A stretch of DNA of 64,000 nt from Rehmannia glutinosa (Eukaryota; Streptophyta; Magnoliopsida; Lamiales; Orobanchaceae), in the NCBI GenBank assembly GCA_016081115.2, contig JABTTQ020002846.1, positions 327,529-391,528 on the forward strand. The letters are read 5' to 3'. Shown here one piece after another: positions 1 through 11,800 of the stretch. The notes under the pieces were generated by a model. It was not told the DNA's origin. It saw only the letters and a program-made list of their open reading frames with translations, and did no database searches. The number at the start of each line of letters is the position of its first letter. The stretch's first letter is position 1. A program made the translations under genes and the position numbers.

Positions 1-1341
1 TTATCAAAATCCTCATGTTCCTCCACCCCATAAGCCGGAGTTCTATATATTGCATTTAAATCATCAATTGACAACTCCCTCGGCTCATATGCTAACCGGA
101 ACCTAATCGCCATCAAATTCTATTTTTGGACTACTAATTCAAAACTACATAAGAACTCAATCGTTTAAATTGAATAAGTAGCACAATGCCCGTTTAACAA
201 TTCATGCCAATCCACCGGACCACACATAGCCCGAAAATCCTCCAAATATAACACACACAACCAAAAACGTGAAAATACTTGAGAATGGTTTCTTTCCTTT
301 TAAAATCTCATAACTAGTCATGGTAGTACCTGGTTTCATGTAAACAAGATTTGAAATGTGTCAAGTTATATTCAACGCTTTAGCCAAAAATCTTTTTGAA
401 ATGTTTTTAGAACACAACATTACTCGAGCCATTTCTTGTAATGTTCTACTTTTCTTTCAGCAATCCCATTTTGTTGGGGTGTTATAGGAGTTAAACATTA
501 ATGAAAAATACCCTTTTCATTGCAAGAATTAGAAAAGAAGAATTTTCAAACTCTTTTTTCCATGATCAGATCTATTTCTTGCAATGCTAGAATCATGCAT
601 GTTGCAAATTCTCAAATACAAACTTTATAAACACTTCAAAAGTTTCGGATTTATCTTTTAAGAACTCAACCCAAAAATATCTTGATAAATCATCCACACA
701 CACAAAGGAATATTTCCTTCCACCCAAGCTCTCTATTTCTATAGGACCTATCAAATCCATGCATGTGCAACAATTCAAAACAACGAGAAGTACTAAATGT
801 TGTAACACAAGATGTGTTACCCTGGTTTGTTTCCTTTTTGTCATGGACCATATACTTGAGTTATTTTTCCTTTAACATGAAGTTTAGGAATACCTCTCAC
901 GGCTTCTAAACTGATTAACTTTAACTTGTTTCAGAAGTTTACATGTCCAAGATTTTGATGCCACAACGTGTACTCATCAGTTTCAGCATGATGACATGTT
1001 TGACTCATTTCAAACATGTAACAATTATCCACTGACCTTGTGCCGGCCATGACACGAGAGTTGTTTACATAAAAAAACAGAACATGAGTCTCTATCAAAT
1101 TTCACGTGCAAGTTATCATCACATAAATGACTAATGCTAATTAAATTAGCAAAAAGTCCTTTCACATGTAGCACAATTTTCAGACCAGGAAGTCCTTTCA
1201 CATGTAAAGTTCATATTCCAATTATTTGACATTTAACATCACCACCAAACTAACTTTACCCCATTAACTGACACATAATCAGTTAAATATTCTCAAGTAC
1301 CTGTCATATGTCGTGAACATCCACTATCAAGTTAAAAGTAC
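1..1341 (-). pseudogene. Copia pol: protease and integrase
   Basis: The minus strand carries the aspartic protease active-site segment LDSGCSRHMTG at 1299-1331. The GAG-pre-integrase motif LWHQNLGHVN lies near 920-980. An integrase core starts with MDLIGPIEIESLGGRKYSFV, then VDDLSRYFWVEFLKDKSE at 650-770, and continues with TPITPQQNGIAERK near 455-500. Stops at several points make it inactive. Reverse transcriptase would follow to the left of base 1. Confidence 0.85.
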
Positions 1342-1551
1342 TAGGGGTGGCAAATCGTGTTTTCGTGTTGTATATTTTATTTGATCTTAAATATGACAAT
1401 AATTATAATTTTAACTTATTTTTCAATTTCGTGTTCGTGTCGTGTATCGTGTCGTGTCATATCGTGTCATGCTTTATCGTGCTTTTTGTCTCTATAATCA
1501 TGTTTATAATCGTGTCGTGTTATCGTGTCGTGTCACTCATTGCCAGCCCTA
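1342..1551. mobile_element. hAT-type MITE, TAGGGGTGGCAA ends
   Basis: Ends TAGGGGTGGCAA and TTGCCAGCCCTA form an imperfect terminal inverted repeat. The element is flanked by a perfect 8-bp duplication AAAAGTAC (1334-1341 and 1552-1559), the size made by hAT transposases. It is 210 bp long, rich in CGTGTCGTGT words, non-coding, and inserted in the Copia body. Confidence 0.85.
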
Positions 1552-2041
1552 AAAAGTACCTTGTACCTTCAACTTTAGTTCTAAGTGAAGTATAATCAAC
1601 ATAACATGAGTGATCATCAGTACAAACCAATTTAGAATCAGATTAGGATGAATTCTCAAAGCAACTTTGAGAGTGTCCTCAGCAATGCCATGCATCATAT
1701 CTGATATCATTTTACCTAAAGCCGTATATTTCCTCAGTTTAAAACAAAATAGATTGATATGTCCAGGTTTAAAACAATAATGACAGACAAATTTATGCTT
1801 CAAAACACATTTAGACTTCTTGAATTTGTTCTTGAGAAAAGATTTGTTGTTTTTACCAATACCACCACGTTTCAAAGAAAGCTTTGAATTTTGACATGAA
1901 TATGTTTTGACTGGTTTAGAAAATCCTAATCCAGTTTTATCAAATCTAGCTTTCAAAAATATGTCATCAATGACAGCAAAGCTAGAATCAAAATTACCCA
2001 CAATTCTTTTGAGACTACTGAGTTCAAATTTTATCATATCA
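1552..2041 (-). pseudogene. Copia gag, zinc-knuckle part
   Basis: This is the downstream part of gag on the minus strand. It carries a CCHC zinc knuckle, CHYCFKPGHINLFC (C-x2-C-x4-H-x4-C) at about 1735-1785, preceded by the Lys/Asn-rich stretch typical of Copia gag. The zinc knuckle binds RNA in the virus-like particle. The reading frame is cut off from the rest of gag by the Helitron (from 2042) and from protease by the MITE at 1342-1551. Confidence 0.8.
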
Positions 2042-2053
2042 CTAGCAATTCAC

Positions 2054-2068
2054 CCGTGCGATGCACGG
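2054..2068 (-). other. Helitron 3' terminal hairpin
   Basis: CCGTGCGATGCACGG forms a perfect 6-bp stem with a 3-nt loop. On the minus strand it sits eight bases before the terminal CTAG at 2042-2045, as expected for Helitron termination. Confidence 0.85.
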
Positions 2069-2244
2069 ATTATATATTAAATATAGGTCATTTTAATATT
2101 TTAGTTATTTTAATAGATTAATTAAATAAAATATTTAATTCTAAGGCCAAATAACCACGGATCACAAAATAAATGATTGCAGAGTAATTGAAACTTACAA
2201 ATTAAATTGAATGAACATAAAATATGGAATTTGAAATTTTATTA

Positions 2245-2410
2245 TTAGTTTTGAAAAACTTCTTTACATAAAACATTGATGGTTGTTACTCTCACTATCA
2301 CCACCACATATCAAAATTTTAAGACCCTTACAATTAATTAGTAGCTCTAGAAATAGTAACATACAATTGACTGTGACTAAAAATATTATTTTTTAAAAGA
2401 AACACTACAT
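2245..2410 (-). pseudogene. Helitron PIF1-like helicase C-terminus
   Basis: The minus strand translates, with two frameshifts and stops, to NNIFSHSQLYVTISRAT, then GLKILICGGDSES, then NVLCKEVFQN and a stop at 2245-2247. This matches the end of plant Helitron Rep/helicase proteins, where the last helicase motif reads roughly S-H-G-Q-L-Y-V-A-x-S-R. The helicase would unwind DNA for rolling-circle transposition. Only this last segment survives. Confidence 0.75.
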
Positions 2411-2419
2411 TTGACAAAA

Positions 2420-5040
2420 TTGATGCGGTACATTTTTCGGTCCCGAGTCATGGACTGGTCTTGGAAATTAAAAAGGTACAAAGTGGAAATTTGAACAAAA
2501 AAATGACAAAAATAACATGGCTAAAACTATTTTCATTATGGAGACGTGACCAAAAAATCGACGACTATTTTTATGTTAATATTAATTGGCATATATCCAT
2601 ACCGAAATTACTTTCGGTTCGTCATTGGGCATGCTAGTGTACTGATGATCATATAATTTTTTTCTATGATTCAGATTTCATTTTCAGTTTTGCAAATAAT
2701 TATAATTAAATGTTTATATTTATGTGATGTTTATATTTTTATAAAAGAAATGGGATAAAGCTCGATGTTATTATCATAGAGCTAAATTAATTGTGGGATG
2801 GCACTGAATGATCAATATGGAGGTCGGCAAGATTAAAAAAATAGTAAATGGGTTAATTTTGTTTTGATTATTTTTCATATTGAAATAAATTTTAAGATTT
2901 ATGTATTGTCAAAATAGAACCTACGTATTATAATTTTATTCAGTTTGAAACATAGATTTTATTATAATCGTATTTTGCTCGATCACATACTGCAAAAAAA
3001 TATTTAAAGCTTTACTATTTTAATACACCATGGTCATTTATTACTTGTGCGTCTATATAATTTTTTTTAATATAAATAGCCTGATATGTAGTTGTAGTAT
3101 GTGCTAATATAAAAATGTTAAACTTCAAGTTCTGGATTGTCTTTAACGTAAATGTAGTAGGTCCGATAATTCAATTTAAGTGAAGCATTGCGCCAGTTTA
3201 TTTAGCTGCTCAAAGTATAAATGTTTTTGGGATTCCGCATAAATATGCCGGGGCTTATGCTTAAATTAAGGTTATTGGAAAAATGCATATGCAACTGTAT
3301 TTAAATTGTTAAATAATTTTTTATTCATAATTGTTATTTGTTCTATTCCAAATTCATAATTGATTACTCTAATGAATATCATCTGTGATTTGAAACATGA
3401 AATCAACATGCAAGGTAATATTTACGGCATGCATTTAGATATATTCACAAATATTGTTTTCTTATCAGAATGAATACCACATCAGTTTAAGATATATATT
3501 GATTAATATGAATCCAAATTTTTTTTATTAAATAGATAGTGTTATGCTAGTCAGTGCAAAATAATTTGCATATACATAACATTAATTAAATAATATGTAG
3601 TTTTTATTTAGATATGATCAACTTGTTTTCTTATTGTAGCATGTAGGAATCCTCATATCCTAAAGAAAAAATAATATGTAGTTTTTATTTAGATAATCAA
3701 CTTGTTTTTTTAATTGTTGCATGATTAATACTGTACCATACAGAAAAAATTAAAAAAAATAATTGTTAATAAACTAAAAACCAACTATATCAGATCTAAA
3801 AAGACAACTTCAAAAAATATCTGCTGACAATTTATGTCACATGAATCTATAACTTTTTTTTGTGAAAATTAAGCATGATTTTATTAAAAAATAAACCTTA
3901 TAGAACTACAAAACATAAACATTATAGAACTATAAAACAACTGAAAAAATAGAATAGAAAACAACTGAAAATATACAAACTAAAGAATCAGCCATTGGAA
4001 CAATAAGCATAGAAAAAACTAAAGCCAGTGAACTAATAAACAACTGAAAAAAAAATTAAATATTACTTTTATTTAACGCTATATGCATTCTGCAGTAATA
4101 ACATTTGAGCTAAATTCAAAATGAAGTAAAAAATTAATTATGAATATTTAACGTTTAAAAAAAACGTTTCAAAAAACATAACCAAAAAAAGAAAAACAAA
4201 ATAGGAACTAAAAATACAACTGAAATTAAAGTACCTGTTTGTCATGATATTCTCTCTGTTTGAAAACATTCGATTTTTCTCCATATAAGGGGTACACTGT
4301 ATACACGAACCAATCAAACCCCTCAGAGCCAAACTAAAAATATTCGAGTTAAGTTCATAATTAATACGGACACATGAGTCTTAACAAAAATGATTAAAAA
4401 AATTAAACAGGTCTATTAAACATTTCATAACACAGAACAAAAAAAAAAAGAAAAAAAAACAAAAAGAACTGTAAAAAACATAGATGCCTAATTGAAAATA
4501 CAACTAAAATACTTGTTTGTCATGATATGTGCTCTCCATAATAACAACATTCAAGTTTTATCAATGGGTATTACATAGAATCTACAGAATTGGATAAGCA
4601 AGAGAAGTTTTGAAATAGTGATTGTCCTATTTATATTGATTTGTATATTGTACTCATATAATGGACTTTCTTATATTCTCAATGCACTTTAATTTGAAAT
4701 TATTCTATTTTACCGAGAATCAATGTTACAGTCGTTGTTTTTTACACTTGAATTCTTTTTATCTCTTTTCTTTAACCATTGTAAATAATTATTCTTTTTG
4801 AATGCAAGAAAAATTAATATTTTATTTTTTTTCCATTACAGGTGATCCTATATATTCAAACAAAACAGGTGTTTTTTATTTTTTATTATTTATTTCTTGA
4901 CAAATCGATGAATCATTTAACTGCAAATTTAATAGCACACATTTCTCTGATTTTCGATGCAGAAAATTAATTGAATATTTAAACTTGAAACCTATTTACA
5001 ATGCAACATGCATTAAATGACTGATTAATTCCCAAAAGAA
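2420..5040. other. AT-rich gene-free stretch (Helitron interior)
   Basis: No reading frame with recognisable homology, no clear terminal repeats and no tandem array were seen. The sequence has A-rich runs around 3880-4060 and 4380-4480. A short near-repeat, TACCTGTTTGTCATGATAT with a close variant, occurs near 4232 and 4511. Confidence 0.5.
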
Positions 5041-5189
5041 ACCCGAACAGTTGTTTAGCATCATTAAAATGCAGAATTTTTTAACAAAATTGATTTGCCA
5101 TATATGGAAACATGGTTTTGGCGGGAACTTTCCCAAAATAACACTATTCTGTTTTTATATATTATATAGATTCTTTGTTAACATCACTT

Positions 5190-6564
5190 CTAATCTCCCA
5201 ACAAACTCTCTCAAAATATCATTTTCTTTGATGAGGTCATCAAACTTGAGTTTCAAATCATCTTGGAAATTATCCTCAAGTCTTACAAACTGTGACCCTA
5301 GAGACGGACAAAGAACAGATCTAAAATCATCAAAAAATCATAAACATAATCAATATACCTGATTTGTGATGCCTCAAATGTTGCAACACTTGACGCATCA
5401 TTTTTTATTCCTTCAGAACCAACCTGATCTTTCTCCAGAATAGTCATCAGACGTTTGCAACTTTCATCTTCCTCCAACTTACTCACTCAAGATTCTTCAT
5501 CACTAAGAGATACAGTTAGATTCATACCTCTTTCCCTAAGAGTGTTTGCACTGATTTTCATAATGACCAAGTCCTTTGCAAGCACGATATTGAATCGAAT
5601 CAAGATTTTTTGGTTTAAAGGAATTATTCTCTTGAATAGATTCAAACTTTTTAGGAAAATTTGAAGAATTTTAAACTGCATTTCTTAGACTTGAAATCTT
5701 TATTGTTTCGGAAGGTATGAAATCATTCTTTCTATTTTGATTTTCGAAAAAAGTTGTTAAACGTTCTTGTCAATAACACAATAGATTCTTCATTTAAATC
5801 AATATCGTGTAAATCTTTCACAAGATTTTCTATTGCATTATCAACATCATTTGAATCATCACAACCCAATATCAGTTTCAGATTTAAAAGCAATACTCTT
5901 GCCTTTATCTTTAACTTGATGCTCTTTTTGTTGGGCCAAATTCAACTCAAAAGTTTGTAAAAATACCAATAAGTTCATTAAGTCTAAGTGTATCAGTATT
6001 TTTGGTTTCTTCATAAATCTTAACATTGTATCTCTTAGGAAGAGATCTCATAACCTTAATTACCAACCTTTCATTGCTAATAAGATCTCCAAGAGATTGT
6101 CCCTCATTAGCAATATCACGGATTTTTACATTGCACGATGCAATATTTACATCCTCTTCCATTCAGAGATTTTCAAATCTGTTAGCAAGTAACCTCAATT
6201 TTGTTCTCCCAACTCCATGTGTTCCTTCACAATGTAATTCCAAAACATCCCAAACATCTTTAGTAAAAACAAAATTTGAAATAAATTTGAATAAAGAGAG
6301 ATCCACAACACTAAAAATAACATTTAAAGCTTCTTGCAATCTGAATTTCATCATTAGCCATTCAATTTATGGTTTGACCACTGTATTACCATCTGCATCA
6401 ACAATTCTTGGTAGTGTCCAACCTGCAAGAACTGATCGCCATGTTATTTCATCAATGGACTTGATATAAGCCCTCATTTTGACTTTCCAGTAGGAATGAT
6501 TCGTTCCATCCAACACCGGAGGTCGAACCATTGAGCTACTTTGAATTTCCATCATAAAAAACAC
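5190..6564 (-). pseudogene. Copia gag, N-terminal part
   Basis: The minus strand encodes a Copia gag beginning MFFMMEIQSSSMVRPPVLDG, with the N-terminal (DUF4219-like) segment and NHSYWKVKMRAYIKS. A UBN2-type gag body follows (near 6350-5950), then the charged linker MSKLEEDESCKRLMTILEKD. A coiled segment comes last, with KLKFDDLIKENDILREFVGR at about 5220-5280. It is broken by stops and frameshifts at about 6360, 6160 and 5680, so no intact product is made. Similarity to plant gag fades below about 5190, probably because the Helitron insertion begins somewhere there. Confidence 0.8.
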
Positions 6565-6603
6565 TGCAAAAATACAGGATCACACTAAGTAACGTCTAGT
6601 GAA

Positions 6604-6618
6604 GGCTCTTGATGCCAA
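6604..6618 (-). other. Copia primer-binding site
   Basis: The minus strand reads TGGCATCAAGAGCC just inside the LTR. It resembles the usual plant Copia primer-binding site TGGTATCAGAGC, which pairs with initiator methionine tRNA, with a few changes. Confidence 0.7.
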
Positions 6619-6619
6619 T

Positions 6620-7372
6620 TGAAAGAATTGAATGGGTCCAATTCTTATAAAAGTGCAGTGTGCAGTGAAAAGTGTTGCCAGCAACGAAAGACTTAAAATA
6701 AAAACACAATTTTACAATATATGAAATAAAGACAGATTAAATGATCAAACACAAGAAGTTAAAAATTTTGTACAAGTATAAAAATACTTGTACGATGTTC
6801 ATTAGAACAAAAACTCTTCAATGGATGATGTTGTTTACAAAATACAAAATATTTTACAAACAATGAGACTAGAAGAACAACTACCCTTGTGTCTCTAAAA
6901 AGAAATCAAAACTCCATCTCAAAGTATGAGAATACATCCGTGCACTCAAAACTCTTGTTCTACATTAGATATATCTCACGCATAAATAAAAACTCTTAAG
7001 TTCAAGAAAATGATGTCAACAATGTAACCACACTCTTGATATCATTGAACTTCTGCATATCTTCTAGTAAGAATCAAAACTGAAACTCCTAATCTCTCAA
7101 TCTATATCGTATTCTGATGCAGGCTTGTCCTTAAATAGACATCTCCATGTTCTTCGGGAAAACCACCGCAAGAAATCATAGAATAACTTCCTGCAAAGAT
7201 TAAAGAAAAACCGTCATACACTACATGAAAACAACTTCTCACAAGTTAGGACAAAAACCGAAAATAACTTTTGTAAAAAAACTGAAAAAGTTAACTGTGA
7301 AACATTATCCAGAAATTTGCAAAATTAGAAAACTCATAATATTTGAATTTTAGGAAATATCAAACAGTAACA
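6620..7372 (-). repeat. Copia 5' LTR
   Basis: On the minus strand the segment starts TGTTACTGTTTGATATTTCC and ends TTCTTTCA, giving the TG...CA termini of an LTR of about 753 bp. Its inner end lies two bases from a primer-binding site. A TATTTAAGG motif near 7130 on the minus strand could be the LTR TATA box. The outer flank TTCCT (7373-7377) would be the 5-bp target duplication, but its partner is outside the window. The outer boundary is inferred from the terminal dinucleotide only. Confidence 0.65.
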
Positions 7373-7377
7373 TTCCT

Positions 7378-8600
7378 CATATAAATAAATAAATATACAA
7401 ATAATAATAGTTTATTATTCTAATATAAGCATAATAGAAAGTTCGAGAGTCAAGAATAATTCATTACCTCGAAATTCATTATTCCACTATTAAATCTTTA
7501 AAAAAATTCGACAAATCTCTTTTCATGTTAAAATTCACATCAAATTAGCGAAAAAGACAACACTAAATAGTCAACTATTTTATAAAATCACTTATGTGTG
7601 AAAATTGTGAACGGAAATTAATTTATCTAATAATTAAATTATCAAAAAAAAGTTAGCATAACAATATTTTATTATAACGGAAATAAAATTCAGGAGTAAG
7701 TCAGTGTATTAATAAAAATAAATAAAAGTCAAAATATTTTAGAATATTCTTATTATTTATTAAATATATAAATGTAATTTCAATTTAGTAGGGAAGAGAA
7801 CACACACACTCATGTGGATCGAACTTGAGTCAATATTTGAATGCAAAAACTTCTATCAGTGAACCAATGTTTTACATACTGTATCAGCGATAAAATCAGT
7901 CAAATTAACAGTAAGTGGTTCAATCGGTCAGACCGGTTCAATCGCCAGTTTTAATAAAACTACTTCTGAATTATATTATATAAAATATTAATGTAATATA
8001 TCAATATTAAAAGAGAAATTACATACATTTAGTCAATTTCATTTTTTGATTATGTAATTATTTGATTGATTATCTATACCTATATTATAGAGATTTGTCA
8101 AAATTTTAATTAATTAGAATTCTTACTTGTTTTTAATTAAAATAGAAATACTTGATTTGAGGCATGACATAAATATTAAATAATTGGTTCGAATTCTTGT
8201 TTAATTTGAATTATGACAAAGATGTATTAAATATTTAGTCAATAATTTGAATTTTTAAAAAGATGAACAAATAAAAATTAAAATATAGTAGAATCTAGTT
8301 TAACCAATTTTAAATCGGTTTAATCGCAAAAAAATAGTTTTTAGGCCCTTACCGTATTAGATTTACCACCGGTATCTAATATAACCAGTTCAAACGACAA
8401 GTATGGTACGATATCTGAAACACCGAGGGAAAATGAACAAAATTGACATGAGTAATCAAAAGTGGGGGAAAAAAAGAAAAGAAAAGAAAGAAATAACATA
8501 GCGTACACCTAAATAATCTCAATCGCGCTGAAAGTGGGAAACCCTGCAAAAGTACAACCCCCCGCAACGAAAGAAAAGGGGTTAACACATTTGAGAATCG
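7378..8600. other. Intergenic, AT-rich, with degraded repeat
   Basis: No gene is seen. Between about 7865 and 8400 there are words such as GGTCAGACCGGTTCAATCG and TAAATCGGTTTAATCG. They resemble the element at 20480-20960 and suggest an old, heavily mutated copy of it. Confidence 0.4.
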
Positions 8601-8604
8601 AAAG

Positions 8605-8612
8605 TATAAAAA
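8605..8612 (+). promoter_or_regulatory. TATA box of the PABN-type gene
   Basis: TATAAAAA lies about 245 bp before the start codon. A pyrimidine-rich leader with many CA words follows from about 8640, typical of a plant 5' untranslated region. Assignment rests on position and sequence only. Confidence 0.5.
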
Positions 8613-8851
8613 CGACAGTTTCATGCTTTGTCCCCCTCTTCCCCTTCTCATCTCATCCTCTTTCACACACACAAAACACCAATCCATTTTTTCACACCAA
8701 AACCATATAGCAAAATTTTCAAACCCCAAAACCCATATCGAAACCCCTCCTCGATTTCACATCCGTTACATATGCTTATATATACAGATCAGCTGTATTG
8801 AGAGAATATTTACATATATATACACAAATACAGAGAGAAAAATAGAGAGAT

Positions 8852-11800
8852 ATGGACTACCAAGGGCAGCAGGAACACGAAGACGATGTTTATGGCGGTG
8901 AAATTCCTGAGGAATCCTACATGGAATCAGATTTTGACTCATCTGCGGACGCTGAAGCCGCCGCCGCCGCCGCCGAAAAAGCTAAGGTATATACTTGTTT
9001 TGGGTTGTGCCCTGAAGATTTATGACATATATATCTATATGCATGTGTGTGTGTGTAGGTCTACTCATAAAATTGAATGAGTTTGAAGATGAGTATGTGT
9101 CTAATTTTTCTGGGGTTTTAATGCTTTATAGGAGCTGGAGACTATGAAGAAGAGATTGCAGGAGATTGAGGAAGAAGCTGGGGCGCTTCGTGAAATGCAG
9201 GCGAAGGTCGAGAAAGAGATGGGCTCGACCCAAGGTTTACTTCACTTACTCTGAGCGCGTGCATTTGTGAATTTGATGTTTATATTTGTTTTATTTTTGG
9301 GAGATTTGATTCTCGGCGTGCTTTGAATTTGTGATCTGTATTTTTTTAAGTTGGTGTTTTCACCCTGACAGAAAGTGTGTTTAATTTGTTCCAGGAACTT
9401 AAAGACACTTAGGGTAAAAAAATAATTTAATGACGGATATAGAAACTGGCAATTGGATTTAGTTTAGAATGATTTTAAAAGCCGAGATTGTACTCTATCA
9501 TTGAATTTGATTTCACCGACAAATGGATATATTTGGCTGTTGTATTTTTAAGATTTGTCGTATTCATTTGAATGCGATCTTGTCGAGTGTGGTTTAAATC
9601 TTAAAGTGATTTTTGTGTTGTTATTGTAATAGTTTCCATATAAGATGCTTCACTCATCAAAAAGCTGGAAGTCTTTTTGCGTCAAACAAATGTCTCATGC
9701 TTCTTTAGTTGCCACAACACGTGTCAGCTTGTTTGACTCACACGATTTGCTGTCGGACACCTGAGTAATACTTCAACGTAGACTAAATTTATCAAGAACC
9801 ACTACTTTTTCTAACTTATGACGTTGGTTTTATAATGGAATATGGAGCAAAGATAACTTTAGCGTGTAAAATAATTGTGTGTTTCTTCAGGGTACTAATC
9901 TTATGTTGAAGATATGAAATATACATGATTTAGATACATGTATATTGTTGTGTGTATTTACAATGAAGAACCATGTGAAGTGTCAAGTGTGTTATCCAAA
10001 TTATTGCAATTTAACATGTCGTGTCCATCAGCTCAATGAACTGTGATGCTTCTCAGAAATTCATGATGCTATCAATAAGTATTATACCTGAGAAGCATGA
10101 ATGTGGACTTCAGTCATTTTTATAAGGGATAATTACAATAAAACCCCTGAGGTTCAAGCTAATTACAAAAAACTCCATAGGTTTTTGAACATTACAAAAA
10201 TCCTCTTGAGGTTTGAGTTTGTATTATATTTTCCCCCTTCATAAGCAAAAAATATTTCAAACCCCCCAGATATTTATAGGAATATTACAATTATCCCCTT
10301 AAATTTAAGACATAATTAAATCCGATGGGGCTTTTTGTTATTTTGAAACATCTCTGGATTATTTTGTAATTAGCCCAAACCTGAGCGGGGTTTTTGTAAT
10401 TATCCCTTTTTATAATGCAATTAGTTGAAGACCTAGTTTTGGTAATGCTCGGTTGTATTGGTATGGAAGGAATAAGTCTAGATGTAACGGTTGTTGGAGG
10501 GAGATGAGTTTTTTTGATAGATTTTCATGGCAAGTTAATGAGTTAGAGTTAGAAAGGGGTTGGATTTGAATTGCATGACGAAAAGGCATTCAAACGAAAG
10601 GGAAAAAAAAGTCTGAGGGGCAATGAAATTAATGTTTTTAACTTTTTATTAAATGTTTTTGGCGTATTTTTAGGGTGTCGGGACATGGTTCAGACTTGGA
10701 CTGGCCTATTAATAGTAAGTGGGCTTTTACTGGGCAAAATGTGGCGAGAGAAATAATTGTGTTTCCTATTTCGAGACGAATAATGCAATGTGCTAAATTC
10801 GAATGTGTGATTACTGTAATACGTATTGACATGAATAATCAGAAATGGATTTAGCAAATCATACTATCATCTCGGAAAAGGAATTCAACTAAGCTTGCTG
10901 TCACACAATCAATCTCAAATCCGGAAGTTTTTAATCATCAAGTTTCAAAAGAATTTTACTTGAATGCATACCTATAATTTGGGGATATCATTTTTGGGTT
11001 CATGCAGTTAAGAAACTTCATCTTGTTGTCCTTTTCGCCCCACTTTTGGAAGAAAGGTAGTGAGTGGTCTCATAAAACATATCTTAGGTATCTCTTCTTT
11101 ATGAGTCTTAACCTTTGACTCTATCGTTTTGATATAGATTTTCTTCTTTCTACGGGTTCACTGTTTGCTTTTATATATAATTCAGTTCGGTATGCAAGAG
11201 ACACTCTAATTTTAAGTCTTTTTTTTTATAGCAACACCTATGGGGGACCTAGCCATATTATTGTGAGCTTGTCAATTTATACAAATGACTAAAAATTAAA
11301 TTAAAAGGAAGATGTGTTTAGTTTGCTGATTTTTCTTTCATATGATTCTCTGAATAATGCTTATAGACAGAGCGCACTCTATGTTGCATTTGCACTTGGA
11401 AAAATGTTGCAAAAATTTAGATTTTACTTCTTTAATTGAACAATATTTTACGCATGAGTTGATGTGGTCAGTTCATCTATTCTGTGAATGAATCAATACG
11501 AAAAATCACCCTTCTCCCCGACCAAAAGAAGAGAAAAAGAAATACAATAGATCTGAATCGTTACTATCATAGAAGCATTCTGGCAATAAATATCTGGAGG
11601 CTCTACATTGCTTGCAGTCTGTTGCTTGGTTATTGGAACATCTTGGAAACCATTCACATGTCTTAGCAATTATTTCTCACTGTTATTCTTAATGTGGTAT
11701 CTTTAATCATGAACTTGGCTGTCACTAAAATAGTGATTCATAACATTATTCCTTTTTTCCCTTCTTCTTTTGTGTTTCTTAGAAGATCCAACTGGTGGCT

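Larger units (their letters stand above)
2042..5190 (-). mobile_element. Helitron remnant, 5' limit unresolved
   Basis: Read on the minus strand the element ends in a 6-bp-stem hairpin (CCGTGC-ATC-GCACGG, plus 54-68 of the 2000s), eight bases, then CTAG followed by T. This is the Helitron 3' signature of hairpin plus CTRR with insertion between A and T. A PIF1 helicase C-terminus lies just inside. The 5' TC end was not found. It should lie below about 5190, where Copia gag resumes. The interior from 2420 onward is AT-rich with no coding sequence that I recognise. Confidence 0.7.
1..7372 (-). mobile_element. Ty1/Copia LTR retrotransposon, partial, nested insertions
   Basis: Read on the minus strand the order is LTR (7372 to 6620), primer-binding site, gag, zinc knuckle, protease, GAG-pre-integrase and integrase, which is the Copia order. 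The reverse transcriptase, RNase H and 3' LTR would lie left of base 1. Every coding segment carries frameshifts or stops, so the copy is dead. Two later insertions interrupt it: a Helitron whose end is at 2042, and a 210-bp MITE at 1342-1551. The element assignment is firm. The inner limit of the Helitron, and so the exact split of gag, is not. Confidence 0.88.

Noticed and set aside
8376..8901. ORFs overlapping the 5' leader of the PABN-type gene on both strands
   Set aside because: They are low-complexity translations of the CT- and CA-rich leader and have no family match.
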